A DNA stretch of 64,000 nucleotides. Origin: Sordariomycetes sp. S80-01Y. Its lineage: Eukaryota; Ascomycota; Sordariomycetes. The notes beneath the pieces are model-generated. The model made no database searches, was not told the origin of the DNA, and saw only the letters and a program-made list of their open reading frames with translations. Shown here piece by piece: positions 45,132-55,813 of the stretch (the stretch's first letter is position 1; each line of letters starts with the position of its first letter). The position numbers were made by a program, and so were the translations under genes. The DNA lies in contig JAXQJY010000033.1 of NCBI GenBank assembly GCA_037042185.1, forward strand, positions 806,001 through 870,000. Direction: 5' to 3'.

Positions 45132-45836
45132 TTACTCATTCCTGAACATGATGGCACCGCCATCCCAGTTGGACAAGTCACCCACGTTGGCCCGCCCCTT
45201 GGTCTCGAACCCGTACCGCTCGTAGTAAGGCTCAATCCCCTTCAGTCCAATCAACCAAGCCGCCGCGCCCTTTTCATCGACCTTCTGCAACCCGTCCCTC
45301 ATCAGCCACCCTCCAAGACCCTGCCCTTGCAAGCTCGGCAGAACAGCAAGAGTACTCAAGTAGAAGGCCTCCTTCCGCCTCTGGGTGCTCAGCAGCCCAG
45401 GCTCGACCTGCGTGCTGAAGGTCCTCATGAAGCTCGAGTACGTCTCCTCATCCAGATCCCTTATGGGGAACAGCCAGTCCCTTACCTTGAAGCATCCGTC
45501 CAAAACCGTACACCACCAAGCCCAAGGCGACAGCCACCGCTGCCAGAAGGTCAAGCGTGCCGCGGGCGTCTTCCACCACGTGAAGCCCACGGGTTCCTGC
45601 GTGGCGCCGCTCGCTAGAACCGTCAGGTTGTAGTTGATGGAGTAGTACCGGCTTGCAAACAGGCGGCGGACGTAAGTCTGCAGGACGTGGGGATGGGTGT
45701 GCCGGTTGGGAAAGAGGATGTCGATGAGGGTGTCATTGGCGAAGGAGAGCTGGTAGATGGTGACGAGGTGAGGGATGTCGGAAGCCCGACCAGGGCGGAG
45801 GGTGTACAGGGCTGAGATGGGCTTTGTCGTTGCCAT
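45132..45836 (-). CDS. GNAT-family N-acetyltransferase
   Basis: An intronless 234-residue acetyltransferase. The acetyl-CoA binding motif A is STLAVLPSLQGQGLGGWLM, with Q170-GQGLG-175, followed by YYERYGFET, the usual end of a GNAT fold. The N-terminal part has the typical RPGRASDIPHLVTIY opening. Such fungal GNATs of about 220-240 residues act on small molecules or unknown acceptors; no substrate can be inferred. The first ATG (MATTKPIS) at 45836 is chosen, and the frame before it opens only on TTG. The gene is convergent with the HFFGRNKKC-domain gene. It looks complete. Confidence 0.88.
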   Translation of the reverse strand: MATTKPISALYTLRPGRASDIPHLVTIYQLSFANDTLIDILFPNRHTHPHVLQTYVRRLFASRYYSINYNLTVLASGATQEPVGFTWWKTPAARLTFWQRWLSPWAWWCTVLDGCFKVRDWLFPIRDLDEETYSSFMRTFSTQVEPGLLSTQRRKEAFYLSTLAVLPSLQGQGLGGWLMRDGLQKVDEKGAAAWLIGLKGIEPYYERYGFETKGRANVGDLSNWDGGAIMFRNE

Positions 45837-46029
45837 TATGGGCGTGGAGATGGGGGGGTGGTGGCGCCCCTGTTCGAGTGAGGGCAAGTTGAAGGATAGT
45901 AGGCGAGAGGTCAAGGGCCGTCAGGCAGCCAGCAAAGAAGCTCTGAAGTGATATGTTTGCAACGCAGAAATTTGCACGTGGAATTGATGTCTTGGAGCCG
46001 ATAAGATTACAACACGGGCTTCATGGCCA

Positions 46030-46040
46030 TAAAGCTTTTA
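46030..46040 (-). promoter_or_regulatory. TATA-like element of the GNAT gene
   Basis: CATATAAAAGC on the minus strand about 195 bases before the ATG at 45836. Plausible by position and sequence only. Confidence 0.35.
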
Positions 46041-46596
46041 TATGAGGCTCAAGGATTCGTGAGTCGGATGACTCCACCTCGGCGAGCCGTAAACGGCGGG
46101 GGATGACTCGGAGTGGTGGCCTCAAAGACCTGTGGGGGCGTGCAAAGGGCGCGGGTTGCATTTTCAGGATGTTGTCGCAGCCTCAACCTGGTACGGTACG
46201 TTGAAGGAATCTAAAAGGCTGAAAATACCAACGGCGACAGTTGAGCAGACGGGTCATAAATCACTGTTTACTCCTCCAGGAGGTCCTCTGCTCAGCCCGG
46301 ATCAGCATCCAACGAGCCCGGAGCGAGATGCACCGAGACCATGCAGTTCAATATGTAGCATGGCATGGCATAGGGTCGTGCCTTATTCTCCCCCCAGAAC
46401 CGAGGGTGAGGTCGAAGAGACGCGATAGCCACATGTAAACGATGCGGAGTAAGTAGGCTGATGGCTGCTGGGGAGGAGCTAGTCTGAGGCAAGATACTTA
46501 GTGCCAGGAACCAGCGGCACAGCGCCCACGTCAATCGACGGCACCTCTCAAGCGGCAGTTTCTGATGGATGGTGGGAAATCGGGACTCAACACTCG

Positions 46597-46607
46597 GTAC
46601 TCCGTAC
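46597..46607. repeat. GTACTCCGTAC motif, copy 1
   Basis: An 11-base motif found in intergenic DNA here and, in either orientation, at 58375-58385 and 62980-62990. A 10-base core copy lies at 46732-46741. The role is unknown. Confidence 0.7.
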
Positions 46608-47134
46608 AGGTTGTGAGATGCGAGTACGAGTACAGCGTGGCATGGGATGACAGTGCTCGGACAAGTCGGCAGCGAGTGTCGCATCTCGCATCCCAAGTCC
46701 GAGGGGAGCGGTTAGCAAGTTGGCAGGTAATTACTCCGTACGTGCGTACGTACCTTAGCTCACCTTACTTAGTAAGAGGATAGTGCCGGCCGGTGCGGTG
46801 GCTGCGGTGCTCCGTAGCGGTGGATTTGGAGGAGGGGGAGACGGACCGTGACAGGATGGATGTTGGCGGGCTGCGGGGGGGGGAGCCCGGGGCCAGTCTG
46901 GCACCACTGCACCCACCGACAATATATTCTTAGCGGCCACTGGCACGGCGATGAGGCGCCGGAAACTTGACACCTCGACTCCACCTCGACTCCACCGCGG
47001 GCCTGACTGGGCCTGGACTAGGCCCTGAGCCCGATGCAGTGGTGTTGCTGCCAGTGGACGATGGCACTTTGACTGGCATGAAGTGGGCTCGGGTTTAGGC
47101 TGGAGGACAAGTGCTGGCTGGCAGGGCAAGGCAG

Positions 47135-47164
47135 GCCAGTGGGTGCCAGTGGGTGCCAGTGGGT
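47135..47164. repeat. 10-bp tandem repeat (GCCAGTGGGT) x3
   Basis: Three perfect head-to-tail copies of GCCAGTGGGT in the upstream region of the Zn2Cys6 gene, about 1.3 kb before its start. Confidence 0.9.
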
Positions 47165-48435
47165 GACGGCATCCACCACATGGATCTCGGCATCTGGACT
47201 GACTTGCCTTATCTTCACCTTCCGATTGCACGTCCTGGCCGCGTCCCAACATACCATACCTACTGGCAGGACTAAGTGCAGAGCAAGAGACCTGGCCGGT
47301 ATCCTTCTCTGCTGTTTTTTCATTTCCAGGCAGCACAGCTCCGACACGCTGCCACAGTCGACGGCGACTCCAAAGTCGACCCCGCGGCGCGCCCACGTAC
47401 TCCTGACTCGCGCCCCGGTCCTCCACCAGTAGCCCCGAGCAGACCTGATCCTATCCCAGATCTGTGGGAAAAGCAGCACCAGCAGCGACTCCATCCTACA
47501 CGCGACGACGAGTTCCCTCACATTTCCCCCCTTCGCACGCGCCTCTTCAAGTTGACGTAGCGCTCGCCAATCAGCGGCCTCACGATCAAGACTCACCATC
47601 ACCAAAAGGTAACGTTCCGCGACCCAGATCGGCGTCACTGCTCGGCACCATCACATCACATCGTCTGCACTGGCCGCAGACTAAGGCATCTGCCCTAGCC
47701 TTGCTTCCCATCCCGGGCACCTGGGAGACTACGCAGACTACTGGCAGTACTACAGTACCGGTGCAAGGTGACAAGACCCCCGTGTCTTTGAAACGAGGCC
47801 TTGTCTAGGCTGGTGGTCGGCCCTGCATGGCCAACCATGGCGTAGCGTGGCGTGGCTGCCGTCTTTGGTCACATCAGCGCGGCACGTCTCGATCGACTCG
47901 AGAGAAGAAAAAAAAATCAAACTGAGGCGACGATATGCGCGTTGCTCGATGCCGTCAGCCACAAAGCCTCCCCGGTCACCCTTGCTAGCCTCCCGTCTGC
48001 CATTGTCCCGCGCCGTGTCCATCGCGACCGACGTCCGAGTCCAACCTGCTAACTTTTGTGTATCCTCAAGGTCGAGGACTCACCGCGTCAACCCAGGACA
48101 CCTTACGGACCCTGTCCCGGCAGTCGTAGGAGCGTCTGTCCTCACATCCCGCGCATCTTCCTACGCGCGACGGCTCTGAGCTGCATCTGTTGACGTACGG
48201 TCTCTGACTCGAACAACGCTTCGAGACCCCGACGAGCCAACCCCCTTCGCAGTCACCCGGCCTTATTCGGCCCTTTCGTCACTTTTGTGCGTTTCTGTGC
48301 CCCAGGGTCGGCCAGGCCAGACGACACGACGACAGGATCGCCGTCGGTAGCTCACCATTACGCGGGGAACGCTTCTTAAATGGGGGCTCCTGCCCGTGGG
48401 GTGATTCACGCAGGGCTGACGTGCCCGTGGTCGAC

Positions 48436-50296
48436 ATGGTGACAGCTCTCAAGAATGAGCCGCGCAGCTCAGATTCGCCCATGGAGGACGCCGTTGAGCG
48501 AGCGCATCGAGCTTGCGAAAAGTGTACTAGGACCAAGAAGAAGTGCGATAAGGCTCTCCCGTCATGTTCGCGCTGTGTCAGGTAAGGCATTAGATCTGGG
48601 GTTCCAAGGCGAGGCCCACGCTGATGGCCTCTAGGCTGTCCGCAACATGTTGCTATGACTATGTCTTCACGGCACCGACGACTTCGCTGGTGGATGGGAC
48701 GGGCTATGGGTCATCAGGGAGCCCCAATGACCAACCAGGCGGAGTGCGATATACGGTATTTGACCCAGAGATCGACATACCACCTTCGATGATCATGAGC
48801 CTCCTGAGCTCCAAGGGAGTTTCATGGAGGGACGCAGTTGAGGTCTATTTTCAGACGACGAACCGATGGCTATCGGCAGTTCACCAGGATCGCTTCCTCC
48901 AGAAGCTGGAAAATCTTGGGCCGAGCGATCATCCGCGAGACGCAGAACTTGCGCTTCTGGTTGTGTGCATGCACCTCGTCACGCAGTACGCGGACTCGGG
49001 TCGACCAACCATGCCCGACGGCACGGAGATGCTGTCTCTTTCGACGTACGTGGTGGCCAAGCGGATACACGGTGTGCTGCGGGCCTTGGGTTCCCCGAGG
49101 ATAGAGATCGTGCAGAGCGCGGCACTGCTAAGCCTTTTCGAATTCGGGCACGGGGACTTCGAGAGGGCATACGTGACGGTGGGCGACGCATACACGACGG
49201 CAAAGTTCCTCGACATTCGCCCTGGAAAATACCGAGAGATGGAGAGGGACCGGCCCGTGTACCCCGAGGAGGATGAGAACCGGGACCTGTACTGGGCGCT
49301 GCTCATTGTTGACCGGTACGCGTCGCAACTCCTGGTTCCTGATTTCTACTGACACGCATAGACTCCTCCGGGTCGAGCGCCGCTTGATGTGGAAGCCGTT
49401 CCACGTGCCGTCGCCAACCGAGGACGACCTCCTCCCGACGAGCAACACGGTCTGGGACAGCCAGGCCCGGAAACCCGTCAAGACTATACAACGGCATCCG
49501 GCGAACGTTTCGCCCTCGGTCACCTTGGGAGCCTTCCAGCGGAATTGCCAGTGCGCGATTCTCTTCACCAGGGCCCTGACGTGGGAAACGGAGACTTACA
49601 ACGCAGGCTTGCCCCCAAGTGTCGAATCCTTCGCTGAGCTTGACGTTGCCACGAGGAATCTCGTGCAGGCAATGGTTACGCAAGCCTCGACCTGGGGCGA
49701 GTACTACGAGTGTTTTGCTACTTGCACCTGGTAAGCCAGCCCCCTCCTCCGCGTTGTCGCCATCTTCTTCGACTCGGACTCTCCCGCTGACGCTCCTCAG
49801 CCTCCTTCTGCTCCTGTACTGCTCCTACCTCTGCACCATCTCCCCCTCGGCCATCTCCACGTCGACGACCAACGTCGAGGTCCTCAAGGCCATCAGCGGC
49901 ATCAACTTCACCATCCGCATCATCGCCGACACCACCACCGACCTCAACGCCCACCTGGCCCGCCAGCCCGGCATGCTGGCCACGTGCTCGCCCGTCACGC
50001 CCTTCAGCGCGTACCACAGCCTTGCGGCGCTCAGCAACTTTGAGCACGTCATCCCGGAGAGCGACGCGCGCTTCCACGACATCTACAGCAGTCTTCACTT
50101 CTTCGCGAAGCGGTGGGGCGTCGCCGGTGAGTTTCTGCTCCCCTCACGCCGGACGGGGCGGGGTCTGCGGATAAAAGCGGTGTGCTAACAGGTGATAGGC
50201 CAGCTGGTGCAGCGGATAGAGAGTTTCCTGGCTACGAAGGATGAAGATGGCGGTGCTATGCTGGACTTTTCGTTTCAGTCGAGAGGGGCTCCATAG
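48436..50296 (+). CDS. Zn2Cys6 transcription factor, five exons
   Basis: A 539-residue regulator from exons 48436-48581, 48635-49315, 49362-49730, 49801-50126 and 50199-50296. The introns of 46 to 72 bases all keep frame. The binuclear zinc cluster is ACEKC-x6-C-x6-CSRC-x6-C, with cysteines at 27, 30, 37, 44, 47 and 54, followed directly by the fungal transcription factor region. The latter has VEVYFQTTNRWLSAVHQDRF and WALLIVDRLL, typical of the middle homology region (RRLMWKPFHVPSPTEDDLLP). Intron 1 interrupts the cluster between its fifth and sixth cysteines, as in many relatives. Target genes cannot be inferred because no pathway genes lie alongside. Its long upstream region suggests complex control. 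It is convergent with the SPX gene. Confidence 0.9.
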
Positions 50297-50692
50297 CAGC
50301 AGTTGCGAGCGATGGTCGCGAGATGTTGGGGTCACAGCGGAAGTCTAGAAGTGGAAGAAAATAGCGGCGAGGCGTACAATTCGATAGCAATGTCATTGGG
50401 CTCACTGCCCGTCATCATATCAATGCCTGTTCTATATACCTAACCCGCACCGTGAGGCACCTCCTATCTACTAACTTCAGCCCTTGCCCCCTGGCACATA
50501 CTCTCGGTACGAGAACAGAAGTAGAACCCAACCCGCCCGGGTCAGTCGCAGGGCAGACTACTAAAGAAAAGACGCTCTGAAAATGCAACGCTCGACAGCC
50601 AACAGGATATCAGTAATGAGGAACATCCGCGTAAGAAGATAATTGAGCGCCTAGCAACAACAGCCAAGCGCGAAAAGGACCCTTGAGCCAGC
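50297..50692. other. Intergenic between convergent genes
   Basis: 396 bases of 3' flanking DNA between the Zn2Cys6 gene and the SPX gene. Nothing else is seen. Confidence 0.5.
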
Positions 50693-52110
50693 TCAGGGTG
50701 CGTTCCCGACGACCAGAACCAGGAGCATGCTATTGAGGAGACAGCTCGCGATGAAGGTACTCCCCACCATGACCCGGTAGGAAATCGTCAGGGGGTCCCT
50801 CCGATAAAGCGTAGCGCCCAGCGCCGAGCAGGCACTCAGCAGGCTGCAAGCTACGCCGACGGTCACGGCGGCGTCGACCTCGACCCTCATCTTGTGCCTC
50901 CCCGTCGATATCAAGACACTTGAGATGGCGAGCAGAGCAAAGGAGGCGGCGAAGCAGCCGGCCGTCACCCAGAAAAGGACGTTCTCCCGGTACCGTTGCA
51001 CCTTTTGCTCCGATATACTCGGGAAAGCATAGTGGCCTACGAAGCCATGAGCAGGGAACTCGGAGGACGAAGCGTAGCCTTCCTCGTCCGAGTCGGCGGA
51101 GGTGGAGAAGTAACCGTGCTGCGTGGTGGGCCGGTCGTTGAGGAGAGGCTGACGCTCCGGTGACCGGTTGAGACGGAACCAGTGCTTGACCTTCTCGAAA
51201 GGGAGGCCGAGGACGGCTTGAACGTAGCCGAATCCAGGGAAGCCGGATCCTTGATCGGGGTCGATGTAGATTGCGTACTCGTCCTCCGGACCACCCGCCT
51301 CACTTCCATCGTCGTATTCGTTCCAATACTTGACCTGGCTGGTCGGCTGAGCCGCACCAGGACTATCATGCGCGCCTGGCGGAGGCAGCGGTTCAAACTC
51401 CTGCACGGTCGTACTGCTTCCCGGCCTCTGCTCGTCACTGCTCGGGCTGCTTGGCTCACTCCATGCGGGCAAAGCACCCCTCAACGTCTGCATTATCTCG
51501 TCGTACCTCCTCTGCAGGACACTGAAATCGCGCCGTGTAAAGCTCTTGGGGTTGCTGAGCACATCCTCGTTGAAGCGCGAGCCCAAGGTGGTGGAGCCGG
51601 TCCACTTCTTGTACTTCTTGACAATCTTGCGGAAGGCGACGATCTGGGCGTGGGCGAAGCGGATGAGGGCTTGGATCTCGTCGCCGACGCGGAGGAGCTC
51701 GCGTTCGTACTTGGCGATGCGGCGCTGGCGGCGGAGGAGTTGGGACGTCGATGGTTCGGCGGGTGATTTCTCTATCCAGCGGTCTATGGTGCGGGCGAGG
51801 GCGTCTAGAACACGGTCAGCAAACCTTTCTCATCGGGGCGCAGTAGATACGTACTCAATCGTCTTGAAATCTCGTCTGCTTTGCTGCTGATAAACATGTC
51901 GACACGCTCATGCTGCCGACACAACTCCAAGTACAGCCCATCCTCGAACTTGCGCAGGGCAACGTCCTCTCCACGGCCAGGTATGGCTATAGCGGTGGCT
52001 TGATTCTGCGTGGTGTGCACTTTGATCTCATGCTTGAGGGAGTTGTAGTCGAGGTTATGCAGACTCCATTGCGGGACGCTCTCGTGTCGCAGCTGCTCGC
52101 CGTATTTCAT
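50693..52110 (-). CDS. SPX-domain membrane protein, Vtc5-like layout, two exons
   Basis: A 455-residue protein from exons 52110-51855 and 51804-50693 with a 50-base intron. It opens with MKYGEQLRHESVPQWSLHNL and YNSLKHEIK, the start of an SPX domain, which senses inositol pyrophosphates and phosphate status. The SPX part continues through IVAFRKIVKKYKKWTG and FTRRDFSVL. A disordered, acidic linker follows. Three membrane spans lie near residues 364-387, 399-421 and 430-452. The catalytic polyphosphate polymerase core of Vtc4 is absent, so SPX plus three spans resembles the layout of Vtc5, an accessory subunit of the vacuolar transporter chaperone complex, though it is shorter. Vacuolar membrane and phosphate homeostasis are inferred. 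Confidence 0.85.
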
Positions 52111-53776
52111 GGTGGCCGATTCTTATCGCACCGCGGGTCGGGAAAAGTCTGAGACAGGCGAGGCGGTCTCCCGCTCACGGTGGATGGTGGTTTGACGACA
52201 AGACTTTTGGTTGCTCCCGCCGTCGCTCGTGTGTAGTTGGAGAAGCGATCGAGCGAAAAGCAATTGTTGGTCAATCGGGATGGGGGGCTTTGCTGGGGAC
52301 GGGCAAGATCGTTGGAGAGTGTCGAGGAGGGCGAATGATGGCGGGCAATTGAAGATGGTTGGCTGGATGCAGCGGAGGCGGGACGGCTGGGAATGACGTC
52401 CCCAGGCGCCGGGGTGTTAGTACGGAGCGCTCAGAGGCTGCAGTGGCGGAGCCCGGAGCCCGCTGGTATGGGACGCTGTTATCTAGCGCTTGCAGGAGCA
52501 CTAAGGTTCAGCTCCGTTCACTTCAATTCAGATTGCTGTGGGCCGAGGTCGGAGGGCAGATAGAGGGGTAGAGCAGATGAAGAGTTCTCCTGGTAGGAAC
52601 GAATACGCAACAAAGAAAAACGAAACCAACGGGACGAGGAGAGGGGCCCAGATAAAAGAAACGGCGGACAGGGAGACGATGTCTGGTCTGCAGCGGCAGC
52701 GGCAGCGACAGCGGTGGCGTATGCGAGCAAGTGGAATCGGTGGGTGTCAGGACCGTCTGGACCCTGAAAGCCAAGGGGCCGGAGCTGGAGTCCAAGGTGC
52801 GGCAAATGATATGCAGGCGACCACACTGCAGCGGTTCAGCAGCGCTGCAGCGCAGCAGCGCAGGTGTTTGAAAGGCTGGGCGGTGCAGAGTTACGTATAG
52901 GAGGGGGATGTTGCCGACGCCGCCAAAGGCTCCTTGGTGGCTTCGGTGAGCGACGTTAGACGATGATCCCTGCGCAATATGCAAGACCTTTGCGAAACGA
53001 GCCTTGTACCGGCGGCGATAAGGAAGCAACGGCAGCCCGCTCTCGTATGTCTGTGCCGCTTTCCAGAGAGAGCGGAAGAGATGTGGCATCCGCGCCAGTG
53101 GGGTTGAGCGCGTCGGCAGCGCGGAATCGATAGTTGTAAGGCTGCTAGCCTAGCCTCCTGTCGGCAAAGATTTTGACAGTTCCGAGGTTATCGTCAAACG
53201 GAAGTCTAGAATCGCGAAACGCTTTAACCGGGAACGGCCAGACTTTTTAACCCCGCATGCTGCTTTCCAGCAAAGGAGGAACTTTCGTGCACCGCGAGAC
53301 GGCTCAGCAGCGCCGGTGTTGCAAGAGGTCCAGCATGATGATATACGTATGAGGAGGGGGCTTGAGGTAATGCAATGTAACACAGATCGAGGGTACAACG
53401 ACCTGGGAGGTGCTGCGATGTCATGTAGGCAATCGGCAGAGGGCGCTGAGGGCTGCTTCATAAAGAATTCTGCTGCTCCTATTTGGTCCATCTGGCGCTT
53501 CTTTTGGGTGTTGATTAAGGTGAATCACGTCTCAGCGCCTCCATGGCAACTGGCCGCAACTAATCTCGCTGCTTCCCGGCGCTTTGAGATTCAGGAATGT
53601 TTGTCCCCTTCCAGCATTTCCTGTCACAAAAGATCATCTTATCGCGACGTGAACATCAATCTACATACACGGCAGCGCTGTAATCAGTGCGGTGCTCCGA
53701 GTCCTTCCTTATCGTCGCGGTCCACGGTCACCAGACCACGGTGCCTCCCAAGTGTAGATCAGACCGCAGCTTCAAG
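52111..53776. other. Long intergenic region, left part
   Basis: About 1.7 kb upstream of the SPX gene. It holds the SPX promoter at its left end and a short GGCAGC-rich run near 52690-52715. Several open frames of 100 to 190 codons overlap on both strands without family features. No gene is supported. Confidence 0.5.
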
Positions 53777-53899
53777 ATGCGACTCTCCAATCTCTTCATC
53801 GTGAGCATCCTCCTCCAACAAATCATCGTCGGCAACAGCCCTCCCCTGTCTCGGTTCGCGGCTCGATCCTTGCCTTGCCTGCCATTGGCTTACTTGTAA
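53777..53899 (+). CDS. Possible first exon of a small secreted protein
   Basis: An ATG followed by 40 codons that begin like a signal peptide (MRLSNLFIVSILLQQIIVG). The stop TAA lies within a GTAAGC that could instead be a splice donor after TACTT. I could not find a matching downstream exon with certainty. A Cys-containing plus-strand frame at 54027-54380 is one candidate. This may be a chance frame. Confidence 0.2.
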   Translation: MRLSNLFIVSILLQQIIVGNSPPLSRFAARSLPCLPLAYL

Positions 53900-54997
53900 G
53901 CAACGGCACTCATCCTTGACCGGTTCTGCTCCCTCGTCGACGGCCATGCAAGCCACCCTTCCTTCTGGGTGTCTTTGCTTGCCATGTCGGGAATGCGCTT
54001 CTCTAGGAGCACAATGACATCTTAGCGTGGGATCTCTGCGATGCTCTCCTCTCGTGGATGCTCCGATGCGAGCGGGCAGCGTCTCACTGTCCCGTCTGCA
54101 TGTGCAGGATCGACAGTGCTACTGTACGACGTCTCCTGATGGCCCAGTGGCGGCCGTCATTATCGAGGCTGCGTGCCCATCGGAGAAACTGCTCACGCGA
54201 CCTCTTTCTGTTTACGACGTCGCCGTCTTACTATCCAGCGTCGTAGCGACGCCGCAGATCAACATCACGAATCAGCTCGCGTACGTCGCCAGTCCCCGTC
54301 TCGAGGCGTCGACCACCAACGCCAGAAGTGTCTCAGTTGGATTTACGGGGCAGATCGCAAGCTCCAGGTTGGTAGGTTGAGTATCATAGCTTCAGGTGCT
54401 AGGATCGCTCAGCCGCTAACGATTAAGTTATCAATTCGACGGTTCTTTTTCTGAGTCCCGTATTCGACGGTTCTTTTTCTGAGTCCCGTCGCTAAACTCC
54501 CGCCCACATCCCGACGCTCCACGAATTGCATGCCGCGAATGCTTCACATCGTGCACTTGGCATTAGCAACAACATTCCTCTTGAGAGCGTCTTCAAAGGC
54601 ACCTCCTAGGTATTCCATGCCGCTCGTTGGTCTTCCTGTTGACTTTTCTGCTCCATCAAAGACCGGCCCTTTACCCCTGGGCATGCCCGCTATTTCTCAT
54701 GCAGCTTGGCCGGACATCCTCCGCCACGACCCGCATCTGAGGGTTGTGGCCCGCGAGTAAGGCCGTCAACTTTGTCTGTCGCCTTAAATCCACCGATTGG
54801 ACAGTCTTCCTGACTCATGAGAGTTGGTTTTGGCCAGGATCTGGCACATGCTGTCGACTCGAGGACCGGGCTCAGCTCTGGAGCAGTGCCAACAAGGCTC
54901 GCCACACCCCGTAGCGAGTATCTAGCCGCGTGGGCCCCGTTGACCAAAGTCTGAAAACTTCAAGAAACCTCGGGCAGTTGCATACTGCAAAGCCCGC
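53900..54997. other. Intergenic region, right part
   Basis: About 1.1 kb before the 3' end of the SIS-domain gene. It holds the 28-base tandem duplication listed separately. Small frames at 54027-54380 and 54530-54760 show no family features. Confidence 0.45.
54434..54489. repeat. 28-bp perfect tandem duplication
   Basis: Two perfect adjacent copies of a 28-base unit starting ATTCGACGGTTC and ending GAGTCCCGT. Perfect identity suggests a recent slippage or duplication event in intergenic DNA. Confidence 0.95.
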
Positions 54998-55813
54998 TCA
55001 TTTCAATAGTTCCGCCCCAATAGCTCCTCCTGGATGATTATGGGCAAATACCTCGCCAACGCATGGGTGAAGCTCCTTAGCCACTGTCATGGCGAGAGCA
55101 TCTCCAAGCGCTAGGGAAGCGGTCGTCGATGTCGTCGGTGCAGAGACACCAAAGGAGAGCTTTTCAGACTCGGGAATAGGTGCCGAGAGGAGGATGCCAT
55201 CGGGCCGCCGTAGCAGGATCTCGCAGGTCTCGGGACGCATGTGCGAGGTCAAGACAATGACCTGCGATGTTATCGGCAGATGAGGGAGCAGCGACAGAAG
55301 CTCCGGGCTCTTCCCTGAAAAGGTAATGAATAGTAATGTGTCTTTTGGCCCTACGAGACCTAGGTCTCCGTGGAGAGCTTCAGTCGGGTGAAGAAAGACG
55401 CATTGTATGCCGAGACTCTGGAAGGTGGCCGTGAGCTTCCGCCCTATGTGTCCAGACTTCCCTACTCCAATGACCACGAGCTTGGCGAAGCAGCGTTTTG
55501 CTCGTGCAATCGCTTCAACGGCATGTGCAAATTGATCTTGAGCGTGAGCATCTCGACGATACAGCTCTGCAAGGCTCTTCAATGCGTTGGCCTCGACTTC
55601 AAGCACATGCAACCCGTCCGCTAGCACTCTGCCCTTGGCACTCTGGCCATCGTCGAGGCTCAAGTCATCTAGTGAAACGCAGGGGCTCTCGGGGTTGGAA
55701 GCCGGATCTGAAGGAGGTGAGGGCGGCGGCAGACTCCGTCGGTTCTGCTGCTCCTTCAAGACGACCACCGAGCTCGTCTGTACGGGGATGCGCTCGTGTG
55801 CACACTCGGCCAT
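54998..55813 (-). CDS. SIS-domain sugar-phosphate isomerase, KpsF/GutQ-like without CBS domains
   Basis: An intronless 271-residue protein. After a disordered, Pro/Ser-rich start of about 60 residues comes a SIS domain close to bacterial arabinose-5-phosphate isomerases (KpsF, KdsD, GutQ): LEVEANALKSL, VVIGVGKSGHIGRKLTATF (113-131), LHPTEALHGDLGLV, FITFSGKSPELLSLLPHL and ALGDALAMTVA, ending HNHPGGAIGAELLK. Bacterial enzymes continue here into two CBS domains; this protein stops at the boundary. Bacterial members make arabinose 5-phosphate for Kdo; fungi do not make Kdo in the usual way, so the substrate is open. The ATG at 55813 is the natural start. The nearest genes do not suggest a pathway. 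Confidence 0.88.
   Translation of the reverse strand: MAECAHERIPVQTSSVVVLKEQQNRRSLPPPSPPSDPASNPESPCVSLDDLSLDDGQSAKGRVLADGLHVLEVEANALKSLAELYRRDAHAQDQFAHAVEAIARAKRCFAKLVVIGVGKSGHIGRKLTATFQSLGIQCVFLHPTEALHGDLGLVGPKDTLLFITFSGKSPELLSLLPHLPITSQVIVLTSHMRPETCEILLRRPDGILLSAPIPESEKLSFGVSAPTTSTTASLALGDALAMTVAKELHPCVGEVFAHNHPGGAIGAELLK

Larger units (their letters stand above)
46041..48435. other. Long upstream region of the Zn2Cys6 gene
   Basis: About 2.4 kb with no convincing gene. Overlapping minus-strand frames of 206 and 223 codons (46755-47638) show no family feature. The region holds two copies of the TACTCCGTAC motif (46597-46607 and 46732-46741), a 10-base tandem repeat, and ACGTAC-rich sequence near 46738-46752. 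Much of it may be regulatory DNA or long leader of the transcription factor gene. Confidence 0.5.

Noticed and set aside
46755-47638. Two overlapping minus-strand frames of 206 and 223 codons
   Set aside because: They overlap in different frames, include the tandem repeat and have no family features or supporting splice sites.
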